Origin: Faecalibacterium sp. I3-3-89
Lineage (GTDB): Bacteria > Bacillota > Clostridia > Oscillospirales > Ruminococcaceae
DNA length: 64,000 bases
Reading direction: 5' to 3'
Assembly: GCF_023347275.1 (NCBI RefSeq)
Contig: NZ_CP094468.1
Span: 496,001 to 560,000, forward strand
Under the pieces are notes generated by a model. That model ran no database searches and was not told the origin of the DNA. It saw nothing but the letters and a program-made list of their open reading frames with translations. Positions 1 to 7,899 of the stretch are shown piece by piece (the stretch's first letter is position 1; every line of letters starts with the position of its first letter). Position numbers and translations under genes: made by a program.

Positions 1-404
1 ACGCCAGGATAGACGGAGCGGCGGCTCTGGTGCGTGAGTGTGGAGAGAAAACTCCCGACGCTCTGGACAAATGTGATCTGTGCTTGCAAGCCAAACGTCT
101 GCTGGGAAAATATGACCTCCATACCGTGCGGCAGCTGACGGCCCTCTGGACGGCCCTTGCGCCGGAAGAAAAAGCGTCGTTCGATGCCCTGCGGGCCGAG
201 GCCGAAGCGCTGACGGCGCAGGGGGCCTGCTGCCGCATCTCCCAGCTGGCCGTGAATGGCCGCGACCTGATGGCGGCGGGCGCTGCGCCCGGGCCGGGCC
301 TGCGGCGGGTGCTGGAAGCCCTGCTGGAGGAGGTCATCACGGGCCGCCTGCCCAACGAAAAGACGGAGCTTCTGGCCTTCGCGGCCGGATTTTCTGCGTC
401 TTGA
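1..404 (+). CDS. cca: CCA tRNA nucleotidyltransferase, C-terminal part (5' end outside window)
   Basis: The reading frame is open to the left edge (codons run from base 3), so only about the last 134 residues are seen. They resemble the C-terminal tRNA-binding tail of bacterial CCA-adding enzymes, which add or repair the 3' CCA of tRNA: a helical segment, then the family-typical LAVNGRDLM followed by a PGPGLRRVLEALLEEV-like helix and GRLPNEK near the end. The nucleotidyl-transfer domain lies upstream and cannot be inspected. The stop codon overlaps the -35 box of the next transcription unit. I am fairly confident of the family; poly(A) polymerase of the same superfamily is the alternative. 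Confidence 0.8.
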   Translation, partial: ARIDGAAALVRECGEKTPDALDKCDLCLQAKRLLGKYDLHTVRQLTALWTALAPEEKASFDALRAEAEALTAQGACCRISQLAVNGRDLMAAGAAPGPGLRRVLEALLEEVITGRLPNEKTELLAFAAGFSAS

Positions 405-429
405 CAAGAGAAAGAAGCTGCGGTAGTAT
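401..429 (+). promoter_or_regulatory. Promoter of mnmA-tcdA
   Basis: TTGACA (401-406), a 17-bp spacer and TAGTAT (424-429), placed 43 bases before the mnmA start and overlapping the cca stop codon. Confidence 0.7.
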
Positions 430-471
430 ATATCTACTGTTTTAGTGTGTTATAACAAAAAGAGGAACAGA

Positions 472-1581
472 ATGACAGAAACACAGAACACTTCCCGCCG
501 CCCCGGTGCCCTCATCGCCATGAGCGGCGGTGTGGATAGCTCGGTGGCGGCATGGCTCATGCAGCGGGACGGCTTCGACTGCACCGGCATCACCATGCGC
601 CTCACCCGCAACGAGGCCGTGGACACCGAGGGGCTGCACACCTGCTGCTCCGAGCGGGACATCGAGGACGCCGCCGAGGTGGCCTATGCGATGGACATCC
701 CCTACGAAGTGCTGGACTTCACCGCCGATTTTCAGGAGAAGATCATCGACAAGTTCATCCGGGTCTACGAGGCCGGCGGCACGCCCAATCCCTGCATCGA
801 CTGCAACAAGTATATGAAGTTCGACCACCTGCTCCGCTGGGCCGAGGCCCACGGGCTGGACTATGTGGTCACGGGCCACTACGCCCGGGTGGAGCAGGAC
901 GAGGCCACCGGCCGCTGGCTGCTGAAAAAGGGGCTGGACGAGGGCAAGGACCAGAGCTATGTGCTCTACAACCTCACGCAGGCGCAGCTGGCTCACGTCC
1001 GTCTGCCGCTGGGCAGGCTGCACAAGAGCGAGGTGCGCGCCATCGCCGAGGAGCAGGGATTCGTCAACGCCCGCAAGCACGACAGTCAGGACATCTGCTT
1101 CGTGCCCGATGGCGACTACGCCCGCTTTATGGAGGACTTCACCGGCAAACACTATCCGGCGGGCGATTTCCTCGACGTCAGCGGAAAAAAGGTGGGCACC
1201 CACAGCGGCGCGGTGCGGTACACCATCGGCCAGCGGAAGGGGCTGGGCCTTGCCATGGGCGCGCCGGTCTACGTCTGCGCCAAGGATATGCAGGCCAACA
1301 CCGTCACCGTCGGCCCGGAGGCGGAGCTGTTCGATACCATCGTCTACGCCGACGAGGTGAACTGGATCGCCATCCCGGAGCTGAAAGGCCCCCTGCGGGT
1401 GACGGCCCGCACCCGCTACCATCAGGTCGAGCAGCCCGCCACCGTCTACCCGGCGGGGCCGGACGGCTTCCGGCTGGAATTTGACCAGCCCCAGCGTGCC
1501 CCCACCCCCGGGCAGGCCGTTGTGCTGTATCAGGGGGATACCGTCCTCGGCGGAGGGACGATCATGAGAGTGGAAAAGTAA
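472..1581 (+). CDS. mnmA: tRNA-specific 2-thiouridylase MnmA
   Basis: MnmA puts sulfur on C2 of the wobble uridine (U34) of Lys, Glu and Gln tRNAs, using ATP and a persulfide sulfur donor. The 369-residue protein has the PP-loop SGGVDSS at residues 18-24, the catalytic Cys108 in NPCIDC and the second catalytic Cys209 in SQDICFVPDG, and is full length for the family. An in-frame GTG lies 27 bases upstream, but the ATG at 472 follows AGAGGAA at proper distance and is preferred. It is followed 11 bases later by tcdA, so the two tRNA-modification genes probably share one transcript. Confidence 0.96.
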   Translation: MTETQNTSRRPGALIAMSGGVDSSVAAWLMQRDGFDCTGITMRLTRNEAVDTEGLHTCCSERDIEDAAEVAYAMDIPYEVLDFTADFQEKIIDKFIRVYEAGGTPNPCIDCNKYMKFDHLLRWAEAHGLDYVVTGHYARVEQDEATGRWLLKKGLDEGKDQSYVLYNLTQAQLAHVRLPLGRLHKSEVRAIAEEQGFVNARKHDSQDICFVPDGDYARFMEDFTGKHYPAGDFLDVSGKKVGTHSGAVRYTIGQRKGLGLAMGAPVYVCAKDMQANTVTVGPEAELFDTIVYADEVNWIAIPELKGPLRVTARTRYHQVEQPATVYPAGPDGFRLEFDQPQRAPTPGQAVVLYQGDTVLGGGTIMRVEK

Positions 1582-1592
1582 GGAGAAACAAT

Positions 1593-2363
1593 ATGCAAGA
1601 CCAGTATTCCCGCACCCAGATGCTGCTGGGCGCGGAGGCAATGACCAAACTGCACAACTCCCGTGTGGCCGTATTCGGCGTAGGCGGCGTGGGCGGCTAT
1701 ACCGTGGAGGCGCTGGCCCGCAGCGGCGTGGGTGCCCTCGACCTCATCGACGACGACAAGGTCTGTCTGACCAACCTGAACCGCCAGATCATCGCCACCC
1801 GCAAGACCGTGGGCAAATATAAGGTGGATGTGGCGGAAGAGCGGGTCCACGACATCGACCCCGACATCAAGGTCACGACCTACAAGACCTTCTTCGGCCC
1901 CGAGACGCAGGACAGCTTCGACTTTACCCAGTTCGACTACGTTGTGGACGCCATCGACACTGTCACCGGCAAGCTCGCTCTGGTCATGAAGTGCAAGGAG
2001 GCCGGTGTGCCCATCATCTGCTCCATGGGTGCGGGCAACAAGATGGACCCCACCCGCTTCGAGGTCACGGACATCTACAAGACCTCCGTCTGTCCGCTGG
2101 CCAAGGTCATGCGCACCGAGTGCCGCAAGCGGCGCATCAAGCACCTGAAGGTCGTCTACTCCAAAGAGCCTGCCATGACCCCCATCGAGGACGATTCCAT
2201 CAGCTGCAAGCAACATTGCATCTGCCCTCCGGGCACCCAGCGCAAGTGTACCATCCGCCGCTCCGTCCCCGGCTCCAATGCCTTTGTGCCGTCGGTCGCG
2301 GGCCTCATCATCGGCGGCGAGGTCGTGAAGGACCTCGTGGGCTTCGTCCCCCTGAAGGGCTGA
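1593..2363 (+). CDS. tcdA: tRNA threonylcarbamoyladenosine dehydratase (TcdA/CsdL, ThiF-E1 family)
   Basis: TcdA uses ATP to cyclise the t6A37 modification of tRNA. The 256-residue protein shows the N-terminal YSRTQMLLG signature, a Rossmann GVGGVGG at about 29-35, the acidic DLIDDDKV segment and NLNRQI of the E1-like adenylation fold, as well as a Cys-containing CKQHC segment late in the chain. An AGGAGA ribosome site precedes the ATG. Second gene of the mnmA unit, closed by a strong hairpin terminator. Other ThiF/MoeB-type enzymes are the alternative, but the start motif and length favour TcdA. Confidence 0.9.
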   Translation: MQDQYSRTQMLLGAEAMTKLHNSRVAVFGVGGVGGYTVEALARSGVGALDLIDDDKVCLTNLNRQIIATRKTVGKYKVDVAEERVHDIDPDIKVTTYKTFFGPETQDSFDFTQFDYVVDAIDTVTGKLALVMKCKEAGVPIICSMGAGNKMDPTRFEVTDIYKTSVCPLAKVMRTECRKRRIKHLKVVYSKEPAMTPIEDDSISCKQHCICPPGTQRKCTIRRSVPGSNAFVPSVAGLIIGGEVVKDLVGFVPLKG

Positions 2364-2379
2364 TATTTGATAAAATAAC

Positions 2380-2410
2380 AAAACGGCAGGTGCGTCGCAC
2401 CTGCCGTTTT
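2380..2410 (+). terminator. Intrinsic terminator after tcdA (probably bidirectional)
   Basis: A perfect 14-bp stem (AAAACGGCAGGTGC and its complement) around a 3-base loop, with T-rich DNA on the plus side and an A-run on the other, so it can also end leftward transcripts. Confidence 0.85.
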
Positions 2411-2429
2411 CTTTGTTATGGGATGATCT

Positions 2430-2564
2430 TTACTGCTCAGGAGCAGCGAATGCGATGGGGGTAGCGCCTGCGGCTGCGTCCACGCTCTTCAGGGAGATGG
2501 GAGTGGTCTCGTAGTGCAGGGTCTCGAAGCTCTGGGTGCTGCCGTCCTCATTTCGCTGAAAAAA
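2430..2564 (-). pseudogene. 3' remnant of an unknown gene
   Basis: On the minus strand 44 sense codons end in TAA beside the tcdA terminator. The peptide contains NEDGSTQSFETLHYE and ends in IAFAAPEQ. Codon choice is like that of real genes in the window, but the frame is closed upstream by a TGA and has no start codon or ribosome site. It looks like the surviving C-terminus of a deleted gene. I do not recognise the family. Confidence 0.4.
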
Positions 2565-2636
2565 TCAAGAGATCTATGCGCAGAATGCACAACAAGATGA
2601 TAACTTTTACTAAAATGAAATAGAACCTTCACAATG

Positions 2637-3659
2637 TCAGCTGCGGTTCAGTCTCCGCTGCGCCAGTCCGAAGCCGACGGCGCTGGCGGCGAAGGTGGCG
2701 TAATAGCTGGCCAGCCGGTAGAACATCAGCAGGCTCATGGACGCAGCATTGGGGAGGAAGCTGCCGTACACCAGCAGAAAGGCCGTCTCCACCGACCCCA
2801 TGCCCGCCACGTTGGGCAGAGCGTTGGAGACGAAGAGGGTCAGTGCGGCGAGGAGCTGCACCTGCCAGAAGCGCAGCCCGGCGTCCAGCCCCATGAAGCG
2901 CAGCCCCATCCACGGCAGGCAGAAGAGCAGAAAGAGTTTGAGCAGATGGACGCCCAGAATGGCGGCGCAGCGGGCTTTGTCCGCCAGCAGATGGCGGCTC
3001 TCGGTGCTCAGGGTGTCCAGCTGCCGGAGCCAGTCGGCCCGGCGCTCGGCCCAGCGGCCTGTGTCGGGCAGGAAATGCAGCAGCCACCGGGCCAGACGCT
3101 GCACCACCGGCAGGGCGCAGAGGGCGATCAGCCCCACGATGACCCCTGCCACCACGGCGTAGGCTGCGGGCAGATACCGCAGCACGCCGTCCGAGTGGGC
3201 CGCCAGCCAAGGGCGGCCTGCCAGAAGCAGCAGGGTGGTGTAAAGCAGAACGGCCGTTTTGTGAAAGACATATTGCAGGGTCATGAGGCCTACGCCCGGG
3301 CCGATGTCCAGACCCCGGCGGTGGAGATACCACGTCTGGAAGGGGACAGACCCCGCGCCGAGGCCCACCACATTGCCGAAGGTGCCCATCCATGCGTTGT
3401 CGATGCCGTGGCGCAGAGAGAACCGGGGCAGGCGGCTGCGGACGATGAGCCAGCTGACGACGCCCTCCAGCAGCGGATAGCTCAGGCCCACGGCCAGCGC
3501 CAGAAATCCCTGCCAGAAGGTGAGCTGGCCCAGTGCAGCGGAGATCTCGGCCCAGTGCTCCCGGAAAATGAACACCACGATGCCGGTCAGCAGGGCCAGA
3601 ACGCCCAGCGAGAGCAGGGTCTTCCGGCGGGAAGGGGCAGGGGAGGCGGACGAACTCAT
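2637..3659 (-). CDS. Polytopic membrane protein, lysylphosphatidylglycerol synthase/AglD-type flippase family
   Basis: A 340-residue integral membrane protein with many hydrophobic helices, an early FREHWAEI-like loop and the late N-A-L-P-N-V-A-G-M-G-S-V-E segment typical of the LPG_synthase_TM (YbhN/AglD/MprF N-terminal) family. Members flip or modify lipid-linked substrates in the cytoplasmic membrane; the C-terminal aminoacyl-transferase domain of MprF is absent. The chosen ATG follows AAAGGAG by 7 bases; upstream in-frame starts would read through a hairpin. It is the last gene of a minus-strand group with a glycosyltransferase, suggesting a role in a lipid-linked glycan. The exact substrate is unknown. 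Confidence 0.75.
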   Translation of the reverse strand: MSSSASPAPSRRKTLLSLGVLALLTGIVVFIFREHWAEISAALGQLTFWQGFLALAVGLSYPLLEGVVSWLIVRSRLPRFSLRHGIDNAWMGTFGNVVGLGAGSVPFQTWYLHRRGLDIGPGVGLMTLQYVFHKTAVLLYTTLLLLAGRPWLAAHSDGVLRYLPAAYAVVAGVIVGLIALCALPVVQRLARWLLHFLPDTGRWAERRADWLRQLDTLSTESRHLLADKARCAAILGVHLLKLFLLFCLPWMGLRFMGLDAGLRFWQVQLLAALTLFVSNALPNVAGMGSVETAFLLVYGSFLPNAASMSLLMFYRLASYYATFAASAVGFGLAQRRLNRS

Positions 3660-3683
3660 GGGGGAAACTCCTTTCAACAAAAA

Positions 3684-3723
3684 CGGACTGGGATAAACTC
3701 TGGGAAGAGTATACCACAGTCCG
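3684..3723 (-). terminator. Hairpin plus T-run before the flippase gene, overlapping a -10-like element
   Basis: On the minus strand CGGACTG pairs with CAGTCCG and is followed by TTTTTG, then by the ribosome site of the flippase gene. The loop also carries TGGTATACT, an extended -10 candidate. The element may end the glycosyltransferase transcript, attenuate read-through, and/or supply a new start. Confidence 0.5.
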
Positions 3724-3759
3724 GAGGTGCATTTGTAAAGAGATGCCAAATTTTTTGCC

Positions 3760-5382
3760 TCAATTTTGGCAGAGTGATAAAGTGGATTCGCCGGTAAGCT
3801 CCCGGACCGCCTGCTTCAGGCCGTCGGCAAAGGCCTGCTTCGAGTAGTGGCGTTCATACAGGTCGCGGCAGGCCTGCCGCATGGTGGCCAGTTTTTCCGG
3901 GTGGTCGATGGCCCATGCCAGACGCTCCGCCAGCTTTTCGGGGTCGTCATCCTCGTAGACGAAGCCGTCCACCCCCTCGGTGATGAGTCCGGCGGTGCCG
4001 GTGTGCTCCGATACGATGGCGGGCTTGCCGAAGATGAGGCCCTCGGTGACGAAGGTGGGCATGGGGTCGTCGCGGGAGGCGCAGACGAGGCAGGTGCACT
4101 GGGCCATCAGGCTCTTGATCTCATCCCGGGTCAACCGCTTGACGTAGAAGACGTTGTCGGGGCAGTCCGCCGTCAGGCTGCGCACGGCGTCCATCATCTC
4201 CGGCTCGGCAGCCTTGCCCACAAAGAGGAAGGAGGCTTTTTTCATCGTCTCCGGCGGCAGCAGCCGGATGGCCTTGCAGAAGATGTCCTGCCCCTTTCGG
4301 TTCTCGAAGGAGCCGACGGTGGCGAAAAGGGGACGCCCGCCCGCATAGCTCAGGTCATAGTGGGCGAATTTCTCGGAGGCATAGTCCGGCAGGCCGTAGA
4401 TGAGAGGCCGGATGTTGAACTCCGGCCGCACCGAGTGCATGGCGTTGGCGGCGTGGCTGCCGACGGAATAGACCCGGATGTTCTCCCCCAGCTCTTTGGG
4501 GATCTGGTGGGCGATATGGGGGTAGCCCGCGAAGGCGTCGTGGAGCCACCAGAGTACCGGCACCCGTGCCCCGCTCAAGGCACGGACAGCCCGGGCCTCG
4601 ACGACAGTGTTGGCGAGGACGAAGTCGGCGCAGAGGGCCAGCCCCCACAGCAGGGGAGACTGGACGCAGCCGCGCCGGGTGATGACGACAGCCCCGGCTT
4701 CGAGGAAGAGCGGCATCGAGCCGCTGTCCTCCGGGCCGAGGACGACCACCTCGTAGCCCATGCTGCGCAGCACCGGCACAGCGCTGACCAGCACGATGGG
4801 GGCACCGGTCATGTCCAGCAGGTGGCTCATGATGAACACCCGCTTCCCCTTCATCGACCAGACATCCTCGGCACAGATGTCCCGCTCGTAGTGGGCCAGC
4901 GCCAGCGGGAGACAGACGTGGTTCCGGCTGAGCTTTGCCGCCAGCGTCAGCAGCTCGGCGGGGTTCCCGGGGTCACGGGCCTCGGCCAGACAGCGCAGCA
5001 GCAGCTCCCGGGAGACGAGGGCGCAGCCGGGGCAGGCCGCAAAGCTGGGGCTGTGGTAGAGGGCAGTGGCACCTGCATAGCCGAAGACGGCGTCAGTGGT
5101 GACGTAGTCTGCGCCGCTGCGCAGCGCATCCGCAAAGCAGGACAGGGCCGTGGGCATCAGGCTCAGGTCTTCTTTCGCCAGCAGCACGCCGCGGGCGCTG
5201 CCCAGACTCCCGCTGGAAAGGTCCTCTGCCAGCAGGAACTTGCGGTGGAGCTGGTCGCGCAGGGAGGCTTCCAGCGAGGCCCTCCGCCCCGGTGCGTAGA
5301 CGGCGAGAAAGACGTCCTGTGTATCAAGATATTCCTGCTTGGCGAGCTGTGCCCGCTGCAGGGTGGTATAACGGCTGTACAT
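3760..5382 (-). CDS. GT4-type glycosyltransferase with N-terminal extension
   Basis: A 540-residue cytoplasmic protein. The C-terminal half is a GT-B group-1 domain: a VGSFENRKGQD segment at the start of the second Rossmann fold, then LMAQCTCLVCASRDDPMP and TEGLIFGKPAIVSEHTGTAGLI with the acidic nucleotide-sugar-binding motif. The first Rossmann fold begins near KRVFIMSHLLDMTGAPIVL. About 180 N-terminal residues precede it and may be a remnant of another domain. The ATG at 5382 follows AGGAGG at 6 bases. It lies 13 bases after the coiled-coil gene and probably forms one operon with it. Predicted role: transfer of a sugar in surface polysaccharide synthesis; donor and acceptor are unknown. Confidence 0.82.
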   Translation of the reverse strand: MYSRYTTLQRAQLAKQEYLDTQDVFLAVYAPGRRASLEASLRDQLHRKFLLAEDLSSGSLGSARGVLLAKEDLSLMPTALSCFADALRSGADYVTTDAVFGYAGATALYHSPSFAACPGCALVSRELLLRCLAEARDPGNPAELLTLAAKLSRNHVCLPLALAHYERDICAEDVWSMKGKRVFIMSHLLDMTGAPIVLVSAVPVLRSMGYEVVVLGPEDSGSMPLFLEAGAVVITRRGCVQSPLLWGLALCADFVLANTVVEARAVRALSGARVPVLWWLHDAFAGYPHIAHQIPKELGENIRVYSVGSHAANAMHSVRPEFNIRPLIYGLPDYASEKFAHYDLSYAGGRPLFATVGSFENRKGQDIFCKAIRLLPPETMKKASFLFVGKAAEPEMMDAVRSLTADCPDNVFYVKRLTRDEIKSLMAQCTCLVCASRDDPMPTFVTEGLIFGKPAIVSEHTGTAGLITEGVDGFVYEDDDPEKLAERLAWAIDHPEKLATMRQACRDLYERHYSKQAFADGLKQAVRELTGESTLSLCQN

Positions 5383-5395
5383 CCCGGTCCTCCTC

Positions 5396-6217
5396 TCAGC
5401 TGCCACGATGGAACAGGCTCACCAGACGGCGGAGGGGCAGTGTGAGCTTCCAGCTGCTGGACGAAAGGACATTTTCCAGCGAGTTTTCGTAGGCCCGGCT
5501 CCGGGCGGTCAGCTCGGCGTTGGCCTGATGCAGCTCGGAGATGTTCTTCTGCAAGGCGTCGATGGTCTGCTTCTGGTCGGAAGAGGTCTTTTCCAGCTGG
5601 TCCAGATGTTTCTGCTCACAGACGCGGGTCTTCTGGAAATACTGCACGCCCTCCAGCACTGCGGCGAAGAGCGGGTCGCCTGCCAGCGCCTCCAGCGGGA
5701 AATAGCCGTAGCTCACGCCCAGCTTCATCCCGGCGGGGAAGCGGTTCATCCCTTCCAGCATGAGGTTGGGGTCGTCGTTCAGGAAAAGGATGCCGTCGCC
5801 GTGGAGCGGTACGCCGTTCACCGGGCGGCAGAGGATGCGGTCATCCGAAAAGACGAAATTGGTGATGCAGCAGGGCAGCTCGCCCGGGTCGAAGCGGAGA
5901 TTGACGGCGGCCTCGGGCAGCTCGAAGGTGGCCGTCACCATCCCGTTCATCTCGTCGTATTCGTAGTCCGGGGCTTTGACGGTGTCCCTCTGGGAAAAGC
6001 CGAAGCCGGCATCGAAGTAGAGCAGCGGCTGCACCAGCGCAGGTGAGTCGGCCTGCATCTCTTTCTGGGGGTGGGTGGCGTAGAAGGTCTGCAGCTGCTT
6101 TTCCAGCTCAAGGCAGCGCTGGGCCAGCCGCGAGGTACCCTCATCCGCAAGCCTGAGCTGCTGTTCCAGATCCGCAATGCGGCTGCGCAGAGCCGCTTCA
6201 GGAGTATCGTTCATCAT
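5396..6217 (-). CDS. Coiled-coil protein with SSSWKLTLPLRR tail, surface-glycan associated
   Basis: A 273-residue protein with N-terminal heptad-like coiled coil (about 8-45), a globular middle, a second coiled coil (about 205-250) and the C-terminal motif SSSWKLTLPLRRL. That motif, with the preceding coiled coil, is often seen just before or between glycosyltransferase domains in large rhamnan/O-antigen synthases, so this looks like a separate regulatory or scaffolding half of such an enzyme. It has no catalytic motif I can see. GAGGAGG lies 8 bases before the ATG. Directly followed by the glycosyltransferase gene. Confidence 0.6.
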   Translation of the reverse strand: MMNDTPEAALRSRIADLEQQLRLADEGTSRLAQRCLELEKQLQTFYATHPQKEMQADSPALVQPLLYFDAGFGFSQRDTVKAPDYEYDEMNGMVTATFELPEAAVNLRFDPGELPCCITNFVFSDDRILCRPVNGVPLHGDGILFLNDDPNLMLEGMNRFPAGMKLGVSYGYFPLEALAGDPLFAAVLEGVQYFQKTRVCEQKHLDQLEKTSSDQKQTIDALQKNISELHQANAELTARSRAYENSLENVLSSSSWKLTLPLRRLVSLFHRGS

Positions 6218-6329
6218 TACCGGGGCCTCCTCAAATTTATCGCAAGGCGTACAACCCTCGCTGCAAGCCCATGCATCGAACTAATATAGTCTGCCCTGAA
6301 AAAGGGCCGGATACCAAAGCGCTGTATCT

Positions 6330-7463
6330 TTAGTGTTTTGCCGCATAATGACGGCTCTTGTCCCGTCGCCGGGGCTTGTCCGCAGTCTTGCCGCCCCGGA
6401 GCTTCCGGCCCAGCTCTTTCCGCCGCATCAGAAGCTCGGTGATGGCGAAGATGGACGCCAGCGAGAGCACGAACTGCAAAAGCATCCCCTGTACCGGACG
6501 GTCAGCGTATTTCGCCGCCATCAGATACCATGGGATGGCCGTCAGCTCCACGGTGTGGATGCAGAAGATGAAGAGCGAGCGCCGCCCCACCCACTCGATG
6601 GCGTGGGAGATGGGGCCGTCCACCCGGCGCTGCAATTTCAGGAAGAGCCGGATGATGCCGTAGCCCACTGCGCCGTCCAGAAAGATGCTCACAGGCCCCA
6701 TCGTCCACTCGCCCAGCGAGACGCAGTCGGTGCTCTGGGTCAGCAGGACGCCTGCCACGACGCCCAGCGCCGCCGCGATCAGCCCGGCTCTGGCCCGGCC
6801 GGAAAGGGGCGTCTCAAACAGGCGGCGCTTCTTGGCCAGATAGCCGATATAGAGGTAGGGCAGCGATACCATGCCCTGCGCGATGCAGAAGGGGGCCTCC
6901 CACACCAGCGTGATGCCCCAGCCCAGCAGGGTGACGCCGATGACGGCCGGGGTTATGTACCGCTCGGGGAAGATGTCGAGAAGGACATCGAGAAGGATCC
7001 ACGCCAGCATCAGGGCCACCAGATACCACATCGGCCCGCAGGAGAAGAACTCCTGCCCGAAGTAAGAGGCCGTGTGGGGCAGCCCCAGCAGGAAGCCGCC
7101 CAGCACCTTGCCCGACTGGGTGATGGCGTTGGGCCACGAGCCGAAGGCTGCGTGGTGGATGAGGCAGTGGAGCACGGTGGTGGCCGCTGCCGTATAAAGG
7201 TAAGGCTTGAGCAGGGTCTTGATCTGCTGCTCGATGCATTTGTGGATGGAGCGCTTGCGGAAGCCGTAGCCGCTGGCGATGAAGAAGGCGGCCATCAGCG
7301 CTTCGCGGTAGGCGAAGAGTGCAAAGGCGAAGGGGGTGACGTCGTCGGTGCCGAGGGGGTAAAGCTCTGCCGTGTGGGCAAAGACGATGGCCAGCATTCC
7401 GATGCCTTTCAGCAGGTCGAACATGCCAAGGCTGCTTACGGTGCGGGGCTTGGTGCCTTCCAT
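6330..7463 (-). CDS. Acyltransferase 3 family membrane protein (OafA-like)
   Basis: A 377-residue polytopic protein starting with a short soluble tail, then FDLLKGIGMLAIVFAHT, where the helix-1 His belongs to the acyltransferase-3 signature, and about ten membrane helices. The family moves acyl groups (often acetyl) onto extracytoplasmic sugars of exopolysaccharide, peptidoglycan or lipids. AAGGAGG precedes the ATG at 7463; an in-frame upstream extension was discarded because it lacks a ribosome site and is rich in Arg/Thr. First gene after the strong minus-strand promoter and upstream of the coiled-coil and glycosyltransferase genes, so likely a decoration enzyme for the same glycan. Confidence 0.85.
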   Translation of the reverse strand: MEGTKPRTVSSLGMFDLLKGIGMLAIVFAHTAELYPLGTDDVTPFAFALFAYREALMAAFFIASGYGFRKRSIHKCIEQQIKTLLKPYLYTAAATTVLHCLIHHAAFGSWPNAITQSGKVLGGFLLGLPHTASYFGQEFFSCGPMWYLVALMLAWILLDVLLDIFPERYITPAVIGVTLLGWGITLVWEAPFCIAQGMVSLPYLYIGYLAKKRRLFETPLSGRARAGLIAAALGVVAGVLLTQSTDCVSLGEWTMGPVSIFLDGAVGYGIIRLFLKLQRRVDGPISHAIEWVGRRSLFIFCIHTVELTAIPWYLMAAKYADRPVQGMLLQFVLSLASIFAITELLMRRKELGRKLRGGKTADKPRRRDKSRHYAAKH

Positions 7464-7582
7464 ATAAGGGGTCCTCCTTGTAGTGCGCCGCCTGTCCCGG
7501 AGGCCCTGAAAGGCCGTGTTTTGGGCGCGATAGATAAAAATATGAAGCTCGGCGGGGAGCTTTTTTGCCAAATGATATAAAC

Positions 7583-7611
7583 AGTATAATGCTTTTTGGG
7601 GCTTCTGTCAA
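7583..7611 (-). promoter_or_regulatory. Promoter of the acyltransferase/glycosyltransferase operon
   Basis: On the minus strand TTGACA (7611-7606), a 17-bp spacer and TATACT (7588-7583), leaving a leader of about 115 bases before the first gene. Confidence 0.75.
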
Positions 7612-7619
7612 TTTGCAGG

Positions 7620-7655
7620 GGACGAAGCTTCCGGGCAAAGTTTCGTCCTGACGAA
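7620..7655. repeat. Inverted repeats between the divergent promoters
   Basis: GGACGAA (7620-7626) faces TTCGTCC (7642-7648), and the overlapping TTCGTCCTGACGAA (7642-7655) is itself a palindrome with 5-bp arms. It lies just upstream of the minus-strand -35 box and is a possible regulator site. The rest of the gap 7464-7899 holds only the listed promoters and leaders; I see no gene in it. Confidence 0.35.
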
Positions 7656-7736
7656 AAAAGTGTATCACAGCTTTTGTCCCGTCGCAACAAAAGGAAGGAT
7701 TTACATCCGGTTGCACAAGCTGAGAGCAAGTTTAAA

Positions 7737-7752
7737 TTGCATATTTGTGCAA
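7737..7752. promoter_or_regulatory. Palindrome TTGCA-N6-TGCAA, possible operator of the acyl-ligase cluster
   Basis: TTGCATATTTGTGCAA lies 8 bp upstream of the -35 box of the first AMP-ligase promoter. The right part, ATTTGTGCAA, also occurs in the palindrome at 30551-30564. Confidence 0.4.
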
Positions 7753-7759
7753 TGAAATC

Positions 7760-7788
7760 TTGCGTTTGCGGCGCATATGCGGTATACT
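7760..7788 (+). promoter_or_regulatory. Promoter of the first AMP-ligase gene
   Basis: TTGCGT (7760-7765), 17-bp spacer, TATACT (7783-7788); leader of about 105 bases to the ATG at 7900. Confidence 0.65.
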
Positions 7789-7899
7789 GTTGCCGAGAGG
7801 AATCGAACCAGAACTTTCCTCTGTTTGCCAGAAATGCGGAGAGTCTGGAACAAAATGGTGCTGTTTATTTTTCTTGCGAATAAAAAAGGAGTAAGACCA

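Noticed and set aside
7790..7830. A T-loop-like GGTTCGATTCC on the minus strand suggesting a tRNA
   Set aside because: The flanking bases do not form a 5-bp T stem or an acceptor stem, and the spot holds the promoter region of the AMP-ligase gene.
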